From the NCBI RefSeq assembly GCF_031755915.1, contig NC_083390.1, forward strand, positions 22,312,501-22,376,500: DNA of 64,000 bases, read 5' to 3'. This DNA comes from Ziziphus jujuba (taxonomy: Eukaryota > Streptophyta > Magnoliopsida > Rosales > Rhamnaceae). The notes below the pieces were generated by a model. That model made no database searches. It saw only the letters and a list, made by a program, of their open reading frames with translations, and had not been told where the DNA came from. Position 1 is the stretch's first letter, and each line of letters opens with the position of its first letter. Below are positions 51,633-63,219 of this stretch, piece after piece. The position numbers were made by a program, and so were the translations under genes.

Positions 51633-52229
51633 TAAATATAATTTATTGTTAATTTTATTGTTTTGATCTTTGTAGAGCTTACAGAATCAACTAAAATTAA
51701 TGAACCTATCAACGTTGATTAACTTATGATTTACCAAAGTTTTAAGGTTAAAAAAAAAAAAAGGAATTATGCATTGATTCTTGAGTGAATGAATTTTGAC
51801 GAATGTATTATTTTACATTATTTGTTCTAACAATTTTAATTTGATTTTATAGGAGTGAGATGATGGCATTAATGTTTGCTATTTAATAAGTGCATGATGT
51901 GTATCATTTGCTATATTTTCTTCTTTATTTTCCATTGTAGACTATGTTATATTATTCTAATTGTATTTTATGTTTAGATAATTATAATTTATTATTTATA
52001 TTTTATATTTGAAATTTTTTTTATTTGTATTATATATTTATAAATTAGTACGTTTCAAACCGATCAACCAATCCAAACCAAACCGATCATAAATGGTTTG
52101 GTTTGGTTTGGATTTAATGCTTCAATGGTTTGGTTTGGATTGTAAATTAGAAAAACCGATATATATGGATTGGGTTGTATTTCAGTCCAAAACCGAACCA
52201 ACCCAATCCATGCCCACCCCTACAATTTA
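51087..52229. mobile_element. Non-autonomous hAT-like DNA transposon with target duplication
   Basis: The element spans 51096-52220 (1125 bp). It begins GGGGTGGGCA and ends TGCCCACCCC, a perfect 10-bp terminal inverted repeat. It is flanked by TACAATTTA at 51087-51095 and 52221-52229. The matching flank is 9 bp; if one terminal T belongs to the element it is the 8 bp usual for hAT. The subterminal regions are packed with GGATTGG/GGTTTGG motifs in inverted orientation, as in hAT elements, where such motifs bind transposase. The interior is AT-rich with (TA)n runs and no transposase reading frame, so it depends on an enzyme from elsewhere. The hAT assignment rests on the end sequence and duplication size. 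Confidence 0.85.
51591..51628. repeat. (TA)n microsatellite inside the hAT-like element
   Basis: About 19 uninterrupted TA units, the longest TA run in the window; a shorter one lies at about 51546-51563. Confidence 0.9.
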
Positions 52230-53473
52230 TTATTAAAAAATACGTACTTTTAATTCAGCAAGGACTAATAGGTAATTTCAACATGAAACAGTTCGTAACC
52301 TTCAAATAGGTGATTTCAACATAATCCAACCCAAAAAAAAAAAAAAGAAAAAAAAAAAGGGAAACATTCATGGTGATATAGATAACAAGAATTAAAGATG
52401 AATGATTTTTTCTCAAGTTCTTAATCAATTTGTCTTAACATTTTGAATAATTTAATTTCTATATAATAATTTGAGGTAGATAAATATTATATGATTATGT
52501 TATAGATGCCAAATTGTTGTATAAATTATATGACAAAATAATATACTATTACTTTATTAGTTTACAAATTAAACATAAACTAAAAATGAATAAGTGCAAG
52601 TTTTTTTTTTTTTCTTCAAAGAAATAAAAACTTAAAGGAACAAAATTTAATACAACCCAATAAAATAATGACATATTATTTATCACATTATTTGATAAAT
52701 AACTTTATATTTAGAGTATCTACAATAATGAATGTAAATTGCTTTTTATGTTGAATGAAAATTGACATTATTTAAATTAGATGATATGAATATATAGTTA
52801 GTTTTAAAATGATTTTTTAATGATAGTATGTAAAAAAAAAAAAAAAGTTTATAGTTATTAATTAATTATATATTTTATTTTAATTTATTATACATTATAT
52901 TTTATTTTTAAAAAAAATTATATGATTTTTGGATCACATAGTTTTCTCTCCATAAGTTTTTAATACGTAATAAAAATGAATTGATATGATTTTAAAATAA
53001 TTTATATGATTTAATTCTTTTATTATTTTTACCACGTATCAAAATTGTTGTGAAAATGTAGAAATAGATGATTAAGAGTCCCCCTAATTTTATCTCATAT
53101 AGCCCTCAACATTCGTTTGTCACTGACATCACCAAAGAAGACACCACACCACCATCACAGCAACTTTTGCTCTTATATATATGGGTGCCACCTCATATAT
53201 AATTAAAACTTAAATATTTATATGGTAAGTTTTTTTTAATAATAAATAAGAATTTGATTAATAATATATATATATATATATATATCAAAACCAGAAATAT
53301 AACATTGATTAAGTTTATCCTTCAAATGCTATTTTCATAGTTATTAACTACAAGATTAGTTGAGATAGGAATCCAATATAATTTACTAGACTCAATGGAA
53401 AAAAGCAATATTTCTAAAATAGTTATTAAGAAAATAAAATTTCATACATGTTTGCATATAATTTTTTAAAAAT

Positions 53474-53563
53474 ACTTAATTTAATTTGCCTTGAGATCAA
53501 ACATTATAACTAGGTATCTACTTAATTTAATTTGCCTTGAGATCAAACTTATAACCAGGTATC
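53474..53563. repeat. 46-bp tandem duplication
   Basis: Units start ACTTAATTTAATTTGCCTTG at 53474 and 53520, each followed by AGATCAAAC and TATAAC.AGGTATC. Copy 2 is about 2 bp shorter. Confidence 0.85.
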
Positions 53564-53685
53564 CAATGGGATTTGAGTGTGTGTATGTGTCCGGGAAGAT
53601 AATTTGGAATGATTGAACAATGATTTGGCTAGTAAGTAGTTACATTTGATATGAGACAAGGATGTGTACTGATCTGTATTACATT

Positions 53686-53716
<31 letters not shown>

Positions 53717-53985
53717 TAATTGTTTCATATAATACATTAATGTTCGGATTGTGTAAAAATGTTATTAAGACAAAATACTATGTGCGGTCTCTTCATGCAT
53801 AATTGCGTATACGCAAACCATGATTGAATTTGAGGTAGGAGAAAGGCCAAAGTTTTAAATTAATGTATGGACCGCAAGGTCAATATAAAATTTCACTTTC
53901 TAATTGATAAGTTGGTCTTTCCTTGGGTAGTTTATTGAAAATCACTGTAATTCTCAACTATTCAAAGGTTAAGGCGTGAGTCGTG

Positions 53986-53986
<1 letters not shown>

Positions 53987-54019
<33 letters not shown>
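53987..54019. repeat. (TAA)n microsatellite
   Basis: About 11 TAA units in a row. Confidence 0.9.
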
Positions 54020-54020
<1 letters not shown>

Positions 54021-54251
54021 AAAAAGTCTATGTTTAGTACGAATCATGATAAAGAGCATAGTGCAAGCTTGGAAAACTTGCAATTTTGTAAAGATCGATC
54101 GATTTTATTGTGAGGAAATATATGTATGTTTGTTCTGTTTGGATATTTACTAACTTAATTTCAAAAAAAATTAAGAAGTTCGCTTCAATTTTCTTTGCAT
54201 AATCAACAAAGCTGTAGTTTTTGAGCTTGGACACACAAATTGTATATACTC

Positions 54252-54287
<36 letters not shown>

Positions 54288-54504
54288 TATGCATGTAAAT
54301 TAGCTATATAGCTAGCTTAACTATTTTGCTTCTGAGCTCAGATTCCAATTTCTTTATTTACGGATCTATTTACACATCCAAGTTTCCTGCAGTTAAGCAA
54401 AAACTGGGATAGGGCATATCCCAAAAAAACAGCCCATAACATATTTCGCCTTGACTAGAAATTAAACATATTATATTAGTAAGCCAAAAAATAAAAAGGG
54501 TTAA

Positions 54505-54940
54505 TTATTTAGCAGATCGAGGAAAGGCAGGTGATGATCCAGAGGCAAAAGAAGCTCGCTTGACAAACCGTCCTTTCATTCGAGGCCTCTTCTCGGCATT
54601 CAATTTGCGAACCTCGTACCTTATTTTCTTGGAGAACAGCCTCGTTCTTCTCTTCTCTCTGTACCTTGATACTCTTGCTTCTCTTCCTCCGTTCGCCATT
54701 GCTGAGTTTCCTCCAATTCCACTCATATCTCCATATGCATGATGATGTTGATGAATCTCACCTCCACATATACCCTGCACTCACAAAAAGCTTTCTTTAA
54801 CTCGTACGTTTTCCTTATAGTTCTTTCATTAACAAGAAAAAAGAAAAACGGAAAGACTTATGCTATATATATATATATATATATAATTCTATTTTCCTAA
54901 ATCAGGATACTCTGAATGAAAGCACAGGAGTAAAATTTCC

Positions 54941-54980
<40 letters not shown>

Positions 54981-56662
54981 ATACACACATATATATATAA
55001 AAGTTTATCCTTGCCCTCACTGGTATAAAAATATAATTTATTTGTACATTTTTATATTCACATACATATAGAATTTTATTTTATTAGACGATGTTGTCTT
55101 AACTTATCTTGCTTATATGAGTATCCCATATAACTTGAATTACATGTGGGGATATAACTGCATGTATATATATTATATAGAAAATCTACAGTGGACAAGG
55201 TCATCCACTACTTCATATGTAATCGACCAAATTCTTGAGGTCGACAACTTGCCTTTCCCCTAAAAAAATTGAGCAACCTCGCTCATAATTTTATATATGT
55301 ATATGTATATAAAAGCAGTAATTAATTTTCTATCATGCAGCAATAACAAATAATTATGTGAAAGGTAAAAGTTATTAACCTCTCTCGCTAGAAGGATTGA
55401 TAATTTTTGCATGTAATCATAAATGCATTAATTATTTAAGAAGAAAATTAAGGCGCGGGATTTAGAAATAAAGTTGTGTTTTGAATATGGAAAGGACAAG
55501 GGACAAGTAATTAGGAACTAACCATGTATTCAGGCCAGCAGTCAACAGTGTCCAACTCCGGCCGATCACCGGTGGTCCATGGTGACCGTTGGCTGCTAGA
55601 CCAAGCTGTAAGTACAGCCTCATAATCAAGCTTCAAAAGTATTTTCCTCTTCTCATTTTTATCATTATTCTTCCCCTTCTTCTCATCCTCATCATCATTT
55701 TCTCCACCACTACCATTAATATTTTTCATCTTCAACTCAATTCCCACATCCACTTTTCCATCTTCATCGCTACAATTAGAAGCCGGAGAGTCGTAATCTT
55801 CGAAATTCAACTCGAACGGTTCCCTCATCATATCGATCTCAGTCTCATCTCCTTCTTTACTACCATCCTCTTGTTCTTCCTCTTCTGCTTCAACCTTCAC
55901 TACTAGTACTTTTCCACTACTCTCCGACGTCGTCGTTTCTTTCTCTTTGCAGCAATCCACCAAACCCAACTCTTCCATACCAAAACACTCATTCTCTAAC
56001 CCCTTTCCCAATAAGCTTTCAACATCGGCTGCGAATTCTTCCAGATCCATCTCACTCGGAAGAAATCCATGTGAATTTTCTCCCTCATGACCTGATGAAA
56101 TACAATTATCATTATTAGGAGTTACAGAAATATTATTCGCTTTGGATTCGATTCCATCAGACCCAGTATTAGTTTCCACGTCACAAGCAACAGTGACCAA
56201 GGGATCGAAGATTGGAACCCTGTAAAGGAGCTGCTCTTCTTCATTTTCTTCATGTGATGTTTCGTCTCCACCGACTTCTGGCACTAGAGAGAATAGGTTG
56301 TTTGCCGATTTCTCTCTGGATTTCGAAGATTTATTATGGTGGTTAATCACGGATTTCCCATTTCTCGGTGTTCGAGCTTTTCTGGTGACGCCTCGTTGCC
56401 ATGGCGGTGAAGAATTTTCCAGCAGAGCTCCTCCATCTAAGGAATCAACGACGATGGGTTTCAGCGATGATGAGGTTTTCAGGCGAACCCTTTCGTGTCT
56501 ACGGGCTAAGGAATTCGCCGAGTGGACGGAAGAATCGCAGGCTTGGCAGAGAAATGCATCGTCGGCAGCACAGTACCATCGAGCTCGCTTTTTCACACAG
56601 TTATCGCAGGCTCTGGCGGTTTTCCCACCGACGGCATTTGTTACCTTTTTGCTAGAAATCAT
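54505..56662 (-). CDS. CONSTANS-like zinc finger protein, one B-box plus CCT domain (COL6/COL16 type)
   Basis: Exons on the minus strand are 55523-56662 and 54505-54774 (748-bp intron), 469 residues. ATG 56662 is chosen because upstream codons have no ATG and lie in a T-run. One B-box is present: Cys19, 22, 31, 39, 42, Asp43, His47 and His56 fit CX2CX8CX7CX2CDX3HX8H. The middle is acidic and low-complexity, with Glu/Asp runs near residues 290-350. Exon 2 carries the CCT domain at about 411-454 ([40 protein letters not shown]), a basic nuclear and DNA/NF-Y contact region. One B-box plus CCT places it with Arabidopsis BBX14-17 (COL6, COL16, COL7, COL8), regulators of light, chloroplast and flowering responses. 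The B-box in exon 1 and CCT in exon 2 match the usual gene structure. Confidence 0.93.
54943..54985. repeat. (CA)n microsatellite in the COL-type gene intron
   Basis: About 16 CA units followed by interrupted CA/TA repeats; a (TA)n run lies nearby at about 54865-54885. Confidence 0.9.
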
Positions 56663-59600
56663 TGCCCAAAAAAAAAAAAAAAACAAAATTTTAAGCCAAA
56701 AAATTTCAGAGCAAAAGCCAAAGGGGTTTGCTGAAAATGTTGGTAGTGATCTTTATTTAGGGAAAAAAATAAAATAAAATAAAATAAATTATGCAATTAT
56801 TATTATTATTATTATCTTTTTTGTAGTATGACCCACAAACAGCGCTTTTACAGTCTATGTAACAGTGAGGGGATTTGCACTTTTTGGGCACTGTATTTTT
56901 CATTCAGAGATGGGGATTGCACTTTTGGGTCCACAACAGGGCCTTATCTGGATTTTAATTGGTTGTTCATAGAAAGTTGATCGTCATCTCTGTAATCTCA
57001 TTGGGTATCAGTCTACTCAAAGGGATTTCCTTGTGGGGTCCATATTCTTTGGTATGGATGAGATTGGGTCACTTTGATCCCCCACGTATATATGATAAAT
57101 CCCACTTTCTCTTTCTTTGTTCAAACTTTTCCTCACTACAAATTTTGGAGAGAGACCTGTTTGTTGGGTTGTCTCTTCCTTTGCTGCTTGATTCAACATG
57201 TCCTAATGTTGAGACTTTAGCTTTTGTGGTCCATATGATTTTCAAGTCCTCCGAAAGTTTTTGGCTCTTGTTCACTAATATCCCTTTATGGTAGGGCTAA
57301 GCAGCCAATATAATAAGCCATTTCTCTCACTCTCATAATGCAACATGTTTGTGGAATGAGGGATCCAACTTTCCGTTCAAATGGAAAAAATGTTCAGTCC
57401 CTAACAGTGTCGTTGTTTCTTTGCTGTATACCCCTTAAAAAAGTGAAAAACTTCATTAGGGGCCCAAACAAAGTGGACCATGACCATCAACTTATTCTTT
57501 TTTCTTTTATGCCACGTATACATATTAGCTGGACACTAACCTCCAGGTAAAGCAAATCCCAGGCTCTTTATATAACTTTTGGATTTCCTTTTTCATGATT
57601 TATGCTTTTTCCAAAAGTAATTTTTTTTATTTTTTTTAGATATAATAGAAGTTATATTTAGGATCTGTTTAATATAGCTGATAAAAATAAAATTTTAATT
57701 GTAAAATTTTGTATAATACATTTTTTTTTTAATTTTTTTTATTAAAAATTTAATAAATATTTAGCTGTAAATAAAAAAATTACATTAAATGCTTATTAAG
57801 GTGTATTAAATATTTATTAAATTTTCATATAAAATAAAAAAAAAATTTTAAAAAATTTAAAATTTTAATTTTTTAAAACAGTTTAAAAAAACTCATTTTT
57901 TGAATAATTACTTATTAACTTTTATCAAATATATTTTCTTTTTATAAAAAAATATTTAATCTTTAAATAGAACTTTTAAATAAAAAAAAAAAAAAAGTAA
58001 TGTGAAACATAACCTTAATTGTCTTGGTTATAAGCTCGTCTAGAAAATTATTCAAATGTTCTAATAAACTGCTTTTAAATATCAAAAACAAGCATTCAAG
58101 GGTAAGCAGGAGCATTTCAAGAAATTACTTTTCTTCTCCTTCTTTTTAAACAATGAATTTACCTTTTTATCCTCACTCCTCTTCCTCATTCTCTTTATTC
58201 TTTCCGCATTTTTTTTCCTATCAAAACAAAGTTTATGATACAATATTGGCATCTGTTTTCTATAATATGCTTAGATTATTGTCAAAATTTAGAAGTTAAA
58301 ATAAACGATTGCAACACCATTGTTGCACTCTGTATATTGATTTGTTAATTTAGGTTGAAAAAAGAGGCATGTGAATCCAATCAAATAAATATACTTAATA
58401 AAACGTCATGTTATGTGTAATGTATGTGGCTTTTCTATTGCCCTTCCATATACGGTATTTTGGATAGCCTTCCTGTCGAAAATGTTGACAAAAAATTAAA
58501 AGAAGTAAAAGTATGAGGTGCACAAATTGGTAAACTGGATAAACAATTGAGAAGATAAGCATTTGGATTAGGATTTACATATCTTTATACATTAACTTCA
58601 AAGGATAGATCAAGTATATGGATAAAGCTGATGTGGAGGCATTCAGAGAAGAAAACTTTGGTGGGGATAAGGAATTTTCACTCATCCAACAGAAAAATAG
58701 GAAAAAATAAAGAAAAATAAATTTTGATATCGAAATTGTCGAAATATTCCTTGGCCTGAAAAAGACTCACCTTTTGACCAATTCTCTTTTCTCTCTCCAT
58801 CTCTATCTCATTTAATTTGATTTGTGGAGTCTCTCTCATACATATATATATATATATTGGAAAATTACAACAACGTTCATATATTTATAATTTTTTTCAG
58901 CTCTACCTTCATATTTCGACAAATTACATATTCATCTTATTATATTTGAATATTTTGTATTGATATTTTTATTTATTTGTTTGTTTGCAATATTATTGAT
59001 ATTTCTTTTATCAGTCGATTTTTTTTTTAACTCTTTTATCAGTTGTTAAATAGTGATTTTTTTATTAGTTAAAAGAAAATTTCTATGTAATATGGTAAAT
59101 TCACTACCCCTTTTAACCAGTACTCTTATATATTATATATAGTATACACCTACACACACTCATATACTACACAATTTTATTGTATACTCAGACACATATT
59201 CATATACTACACAATTATTATTTTTTTACCTATATTGCAGAAAAATTGAATTTAGCTAATTTATATTCATTGATCATGTTATACAATTTTGTGAAATGTA
59301 AATCAAATTCTAGTTTAAAGGCATCATGCAGTTGGGGAAAAAAATAAAAATAAATTTGAATGCCTACATACTGCGAATGAAAGGCAAAATAGATTTATCT
59401 AAATTAATATATATATATATATATATATATTTACATATGTGTGTATATTATCTAGAAAAAATTTTCAAGTGTTGACTAATTGTTTAAGTAATTATAAAAG
59501 GGTATGAGTACATACAACTTGACCGTATACATATATATATTATAATTTTTTATTTATTTATTTTTTGGTAACGTATATATTTCAAAGCAACATATTTGTC

Positions 59601-60375
59601 ACGTAAAATGTTCTTTGCATTGGGTTAAAAGGACCACTTTTCCGAAATCTTACAGATTACTTTGAACTGCCTTCCCTTACATCTAGCCACCCACTTGTAA
59701 GCTGCTGGAGCCTAGTGGATGAGTTGTTATAGAACAAAAAAAGAAAAAGAAAAAGGCAAAAAAAAAGTGAATTTGGGTTGGATTTGTTCAATTTTGGACT
59801 AAAACTTTACCTAAACTAAATTGTTAGGTTTACTTACTGTAGCAATCCAATCTAAACTATTACTAATTCTAAAATCGAATTAACCCAAACTGTTGGGTTA
59901 AGAAAATCATTCACCTGAATATAAATAAATAATTAATTTAATTGAATTACCACATTTAAAAAAAAAAAACATAAATATTCATCGGTTTGTTATTAAGAGT
60001 TCATGGCAAAAGAATGGCTACGCAACCATTAGTTTTGTTAATCCTAAAATTAGAGATTTCATTCACTACAGTTGAGTTTTTATTATAAATCTTTATTATC
60101 TATAGTTATACTTTTAAGCATTACATTTTAAAAATCAAATATTTTTCCAACTAAACTTTTGTTTATTGAAAAAAAATAATAAAGTGTAGACTACATACGG
60201 ATACAAACTAATGATGATAATAAATTAATAAGGTTAGATATAGAGATTAAATAAAAATTTTATATATAAAGATATATATATATATAATTATTTTAATTAT
60301 ATTACATCCGCTTTAGATTGAATTGGCTCCAACTTCGTAACCAACCCAAACCGATGGGCGGGCTAATTTGGATTT
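56663..60375. other. Intergenic DNA between the divergent COL-type and FLX-like genes
   Basis: The first part is the leader and promoter of the COL-type gene, with (ATT)n at about 56795-56813. The rest is AT-rich with A/T and (TA)n runs (about 58837-58856, 59408-59430). No gene is supported. Confidence 0.45.
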
Positions 60376-60385
60376 TGCCCACCCC
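60330..60385. mobile_element. Possible truncated hAT-like end
   Basis: TTTTGCCCACCCC ends at 60385 and is preceded by AACCAACCCAAACCGATGGG. This resembles the right terminus and subterminal motifs of the element at 51.1-52.2 kb. No matching GGGGTGGGCA left end was found upstream. A GGGTTGGATTTG motif at 59777 may be a remnant. Confidence 0.4.
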
Positions 60386-60422
60386 TGAATTAAAATCGCA
60401 AAGTCAGGTAATTTGATAGTAA

Positions 60423-60480
60423 GGAGTATGTATAAAGTATATGGTTTTGGATGTATAAAGTATATGGTTTTGGGTGTATA
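60423..60480. repeat. 24-bp tandem repeat upstream of the FLX-like leader
   Basis: Two full copies of ATGTATAAAGTATATGGTTT plus 4 bp, and a partial third copy, end about 20 bp before the GC-richer leader exon. Confidence 0.8.
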
Positions 60481-60489
60481 AAGAGCCAC

Positions 60490-60669
60490 TAAGCCAACTG
60501 AAGCCGATAAAAAAACGACCCGAAACCAGGCCCATGAAAAGTTCAGTGGAGCCGCATGGCCAGTTTCCGGGTCGACCCGGAAAAGTAGTAGGGTTGCTAG
60601 TCTACGCTCATCAAAGCCAAGCACGGTGTTCCCGTCGAGGATCGGAGGATCTCGTCGATTCATAGCTCT
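60490..60669 (+). other. Likely non-coding leader exon of the FLX-like gene
   Basis: A less AT-rich block ends at 60669 before a consensus donor GTAAGT. The next acceptor (TTTCTGCAG, ending 62099) lies 10 bp before the ATG at 62110. A 5' UTR intron of 1430 bp is therefore likely. The 5' limit of the exon is a guess. Confidence 0.6.
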
Positions 60670-62109
60670 GTAAGTTATTGCTTCCCTTAAATTTGAAACA
60701 GACAAGCTCCTAAACAGGGTCGTTTTGTTGTTTACTCTGCCAACACTAAAATAATTAATCTGTTGCTGCTAAGATCTCCCCAAGTTGGACTTCTCTTTGA
60801 TTTTCATCGATGTTTTTAAGTCGAATTCACTGTTTTATGAATATCTTAATAAATGTTTGAATTATATAACTCTAGGGTGTATATAATATATATTATCAGT
60901 TTCATTTTATTTTTTTGTGGTTATTATATTTTTATGGAATAGGCATTCTTAACCTTAGTTGGCTAAAATTCCACTATCTGTTCAACGATCGGGTATGGTT
61001 AATCCAAGACGAAAATGGGTCTTCTAGGTTTTTTATGAGATATTTTGCTTTGTAGATATAGGTTGATATCTGTTTTCCACTTTAGGCGGCTAAAAATTTT
61101 GGAATTTTGAGAAAAAATAAGCTTGTTGCCTTTTTGGTGTTTTGTTAGACACTAGTGCTAATGTGGAATATGAAATGGGGTTTGCAAGCATGTCCACATT
61201 CTATTTCTCGTCGCACAAGCAAGGCAAGTAGAGTTTAATGTTAGTATGAGATACTAGGAAGATTTAATTGGTAACGCTGAACAAAGGGAGATGAATGTGG
61301 GGCATGTTGGTTGATGTTGATCCTCGGAAATTTTTGCGAACTTTTGCATTAGGATGTGTGGTAGATTGTTAAGTGGTATAGAGCTTTCAAAGAGACAAGA
61401 GACTTCTGCTTAGATTTATTAGTGAAACATTTTTGTTTTGTGTTTTTCTGACAAAGTGAGTATACATCTGAATATTTGACATGTTTAGTGAAGCAAAGCT
61501 AAGTTGTGAATTTCGTATATTGAATGCATGACCTGCTAGTAATATACCTATTTTTTTGGCCCTTTTTTGCTAATTCAGCCATTTCAGGATAGCAGTGTAG
61601 GTTTTCAAGTACGAAGTAAGTTTAGTAGAAATTGAAAACTAATTGTTAGATACCTGATATAGAAGTTGACATTGATGGACAATACGTCTTGTATACCTAT
61701 AAGTTGGTTATAAGCTCAATCAGGTTGATGTACAATCTTGTTTTGGTGATTTTAGATTTGGGTTGTTTGGAGAGAGTACAATTTGAGAGCTCCTTACAAG
61801 TCTGGTCTAGACCTTAAGAAGATGAAGACTGGGATTCTTAGTTTTAGATTACTTTAGCTGAGTCCTTTTCTTTCCAGAAAAACTATGATTGCTAATGGGA
61901 AGAGATTCTTGCCATATTATCAAGGATCATAGAATCATCTAGAGTTAGGATTTGATACTTCCATTGCATTTTTGTGTTTCAGCAACTTTATTCCTTACCA
62001 AGGATTATTATTCAATAACCATCCTATTTCAAGCCTCAGTTGAGTTACATGGAAAATGCAGTTCCACGTGTAGGTGGCTAAAGACGTTGTTTTCTGCAGG
62101 ATCTTGATA

Positions 62110-63219
62110 ATGGCAGGGAGAAATCGTGCCCCTCGCCATCATAATGGTTTCCGAAATTTTCATGAGCCAGTAATGAATTGAGAACCAGGACCCCTCCCCA
62201 TTCATCCTGCAGCATTGGAAGACGAACTTGAAATGCAACATAGAGAAATGCAGAGGGTTCTTGCAGAGAATCGTCATGTAATTGATGATAATACTCTTCT
62301 TCAACGGGAATTGACAGCTGCAAAAGATGAGATCCACAGATTGGGGCAGGTCATACCCAAACTTCGGGCCGAAAAAGAGGCAAATATAAGGGTATTAATT
62401 GAGAGAGGACTGAAGCTAGAAGCTGATCTTCATGCTTCTGAGCCTTTGAGGGCAGAGGTTATCCAGTTAAGGACTGAAATTCAGAAGTTAAATTCTTTAC
62501 GGCTGGAGCTGTTTTCCCAAGTCCAAGGCCTCACAAAGGATATTAATCAATTGCAAGCAGAGAATCAGCAACTGGTTGGCATGAGGGCTGATGTCGATGG
62601 AATGCACAAAGAGCTTGTTGAGGCCAGGTTTGACGTTGAATTTATGTTCAATTACTTTGCTGGTCTGGTTCTGTTTTTCTGCCCCACTTTTCTTTTTGGG
62701 AGTGGTGGTGGCACATACTTGGACAAGTACTAGGTTATCTGTCTGTTATGCTGGCAAATGATTTTTCTTTATTATCTTTAAATTGAATGTCAAAGTACTT
62801 GTTAGGAGGGCTTATGAATACGAGAAGAAAGCCAATGAAGAACAAGTTGAACAGAAGCAAGCAATGGAAAAAAACCTCATTTCTATGGCTCGTGAAATAG
62901 AGATGTTACGGGCGGAGCAGCTGAATGTTGAGAGGAGGACACGGGGACTTGGTTTTCTCTCTTTCTCTCACTTTCACACACGTATACACGCAGACAAACA
63001 CATTCACTTTTAATGAGTATGAGTACATTGAGATTTTTTTAATCATCTGTACCTTTAGGAAGCAAAACGGTTTGAAGCCTCTGCTGTATTTCTACAGGTG
63101 GTGGGGTTTATGGTGTGTTGAATGGAAGCCCTGAAATGAGATATCCAGGTGTTGCATATGGTGATGGCTATGGCAGCCCTTGGGGACATTATGACAGACA
63201 TGGCCCTTCTCGACGTTGA
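62110..63219 (+). pseudogene. FLX-like coiled-coil protein (FLL3 type) with in-frame TGA at codon 24
   Basis: Exons are 62110-62627, 62806-62951 and 63098-63219, 262 codons with consistent splice phases. The product starts MAGRNRAPRHHNGF, as FLX-like proteins do. A long coiled coil runs from about residue 36 to 220 ([64 protein letters not shown]). A Gly/Tyr-rich tail ends GPSRR. FLX proteins act in FRIGIDA-dependent activation of FLC and related chromatin tasks; the exact role of FLX-like 3 is unclear. TGA at 62179-62181 follows VMN and precedes EPGPLPIHP, where family members usually continue, so a CGA to TGA change is plausible. All else is intact. The gene may be newly broken, may start at ATG 62233 to give a shorter protein, or the base may be a sequencing or allelic difference. 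Confidence 0.75.

Larger units (their letters stand above)
52230..54504. other. AT-rich intergenic DNA
   Basis: No supported gene. Contains a 46-bp tandem duplication, a (TAA)n run and (TA)n runs at about 53265-53284 and 54255-54282. A less AT-rich patch at 53090-53200 has promoter-like composition but no gene next to it. Confidence 0.45.

Noticed and set aside
57017..57294. Open frames upstream of the COL-type gene
   Set aside because: No domain, no splice structure, present on both strands.
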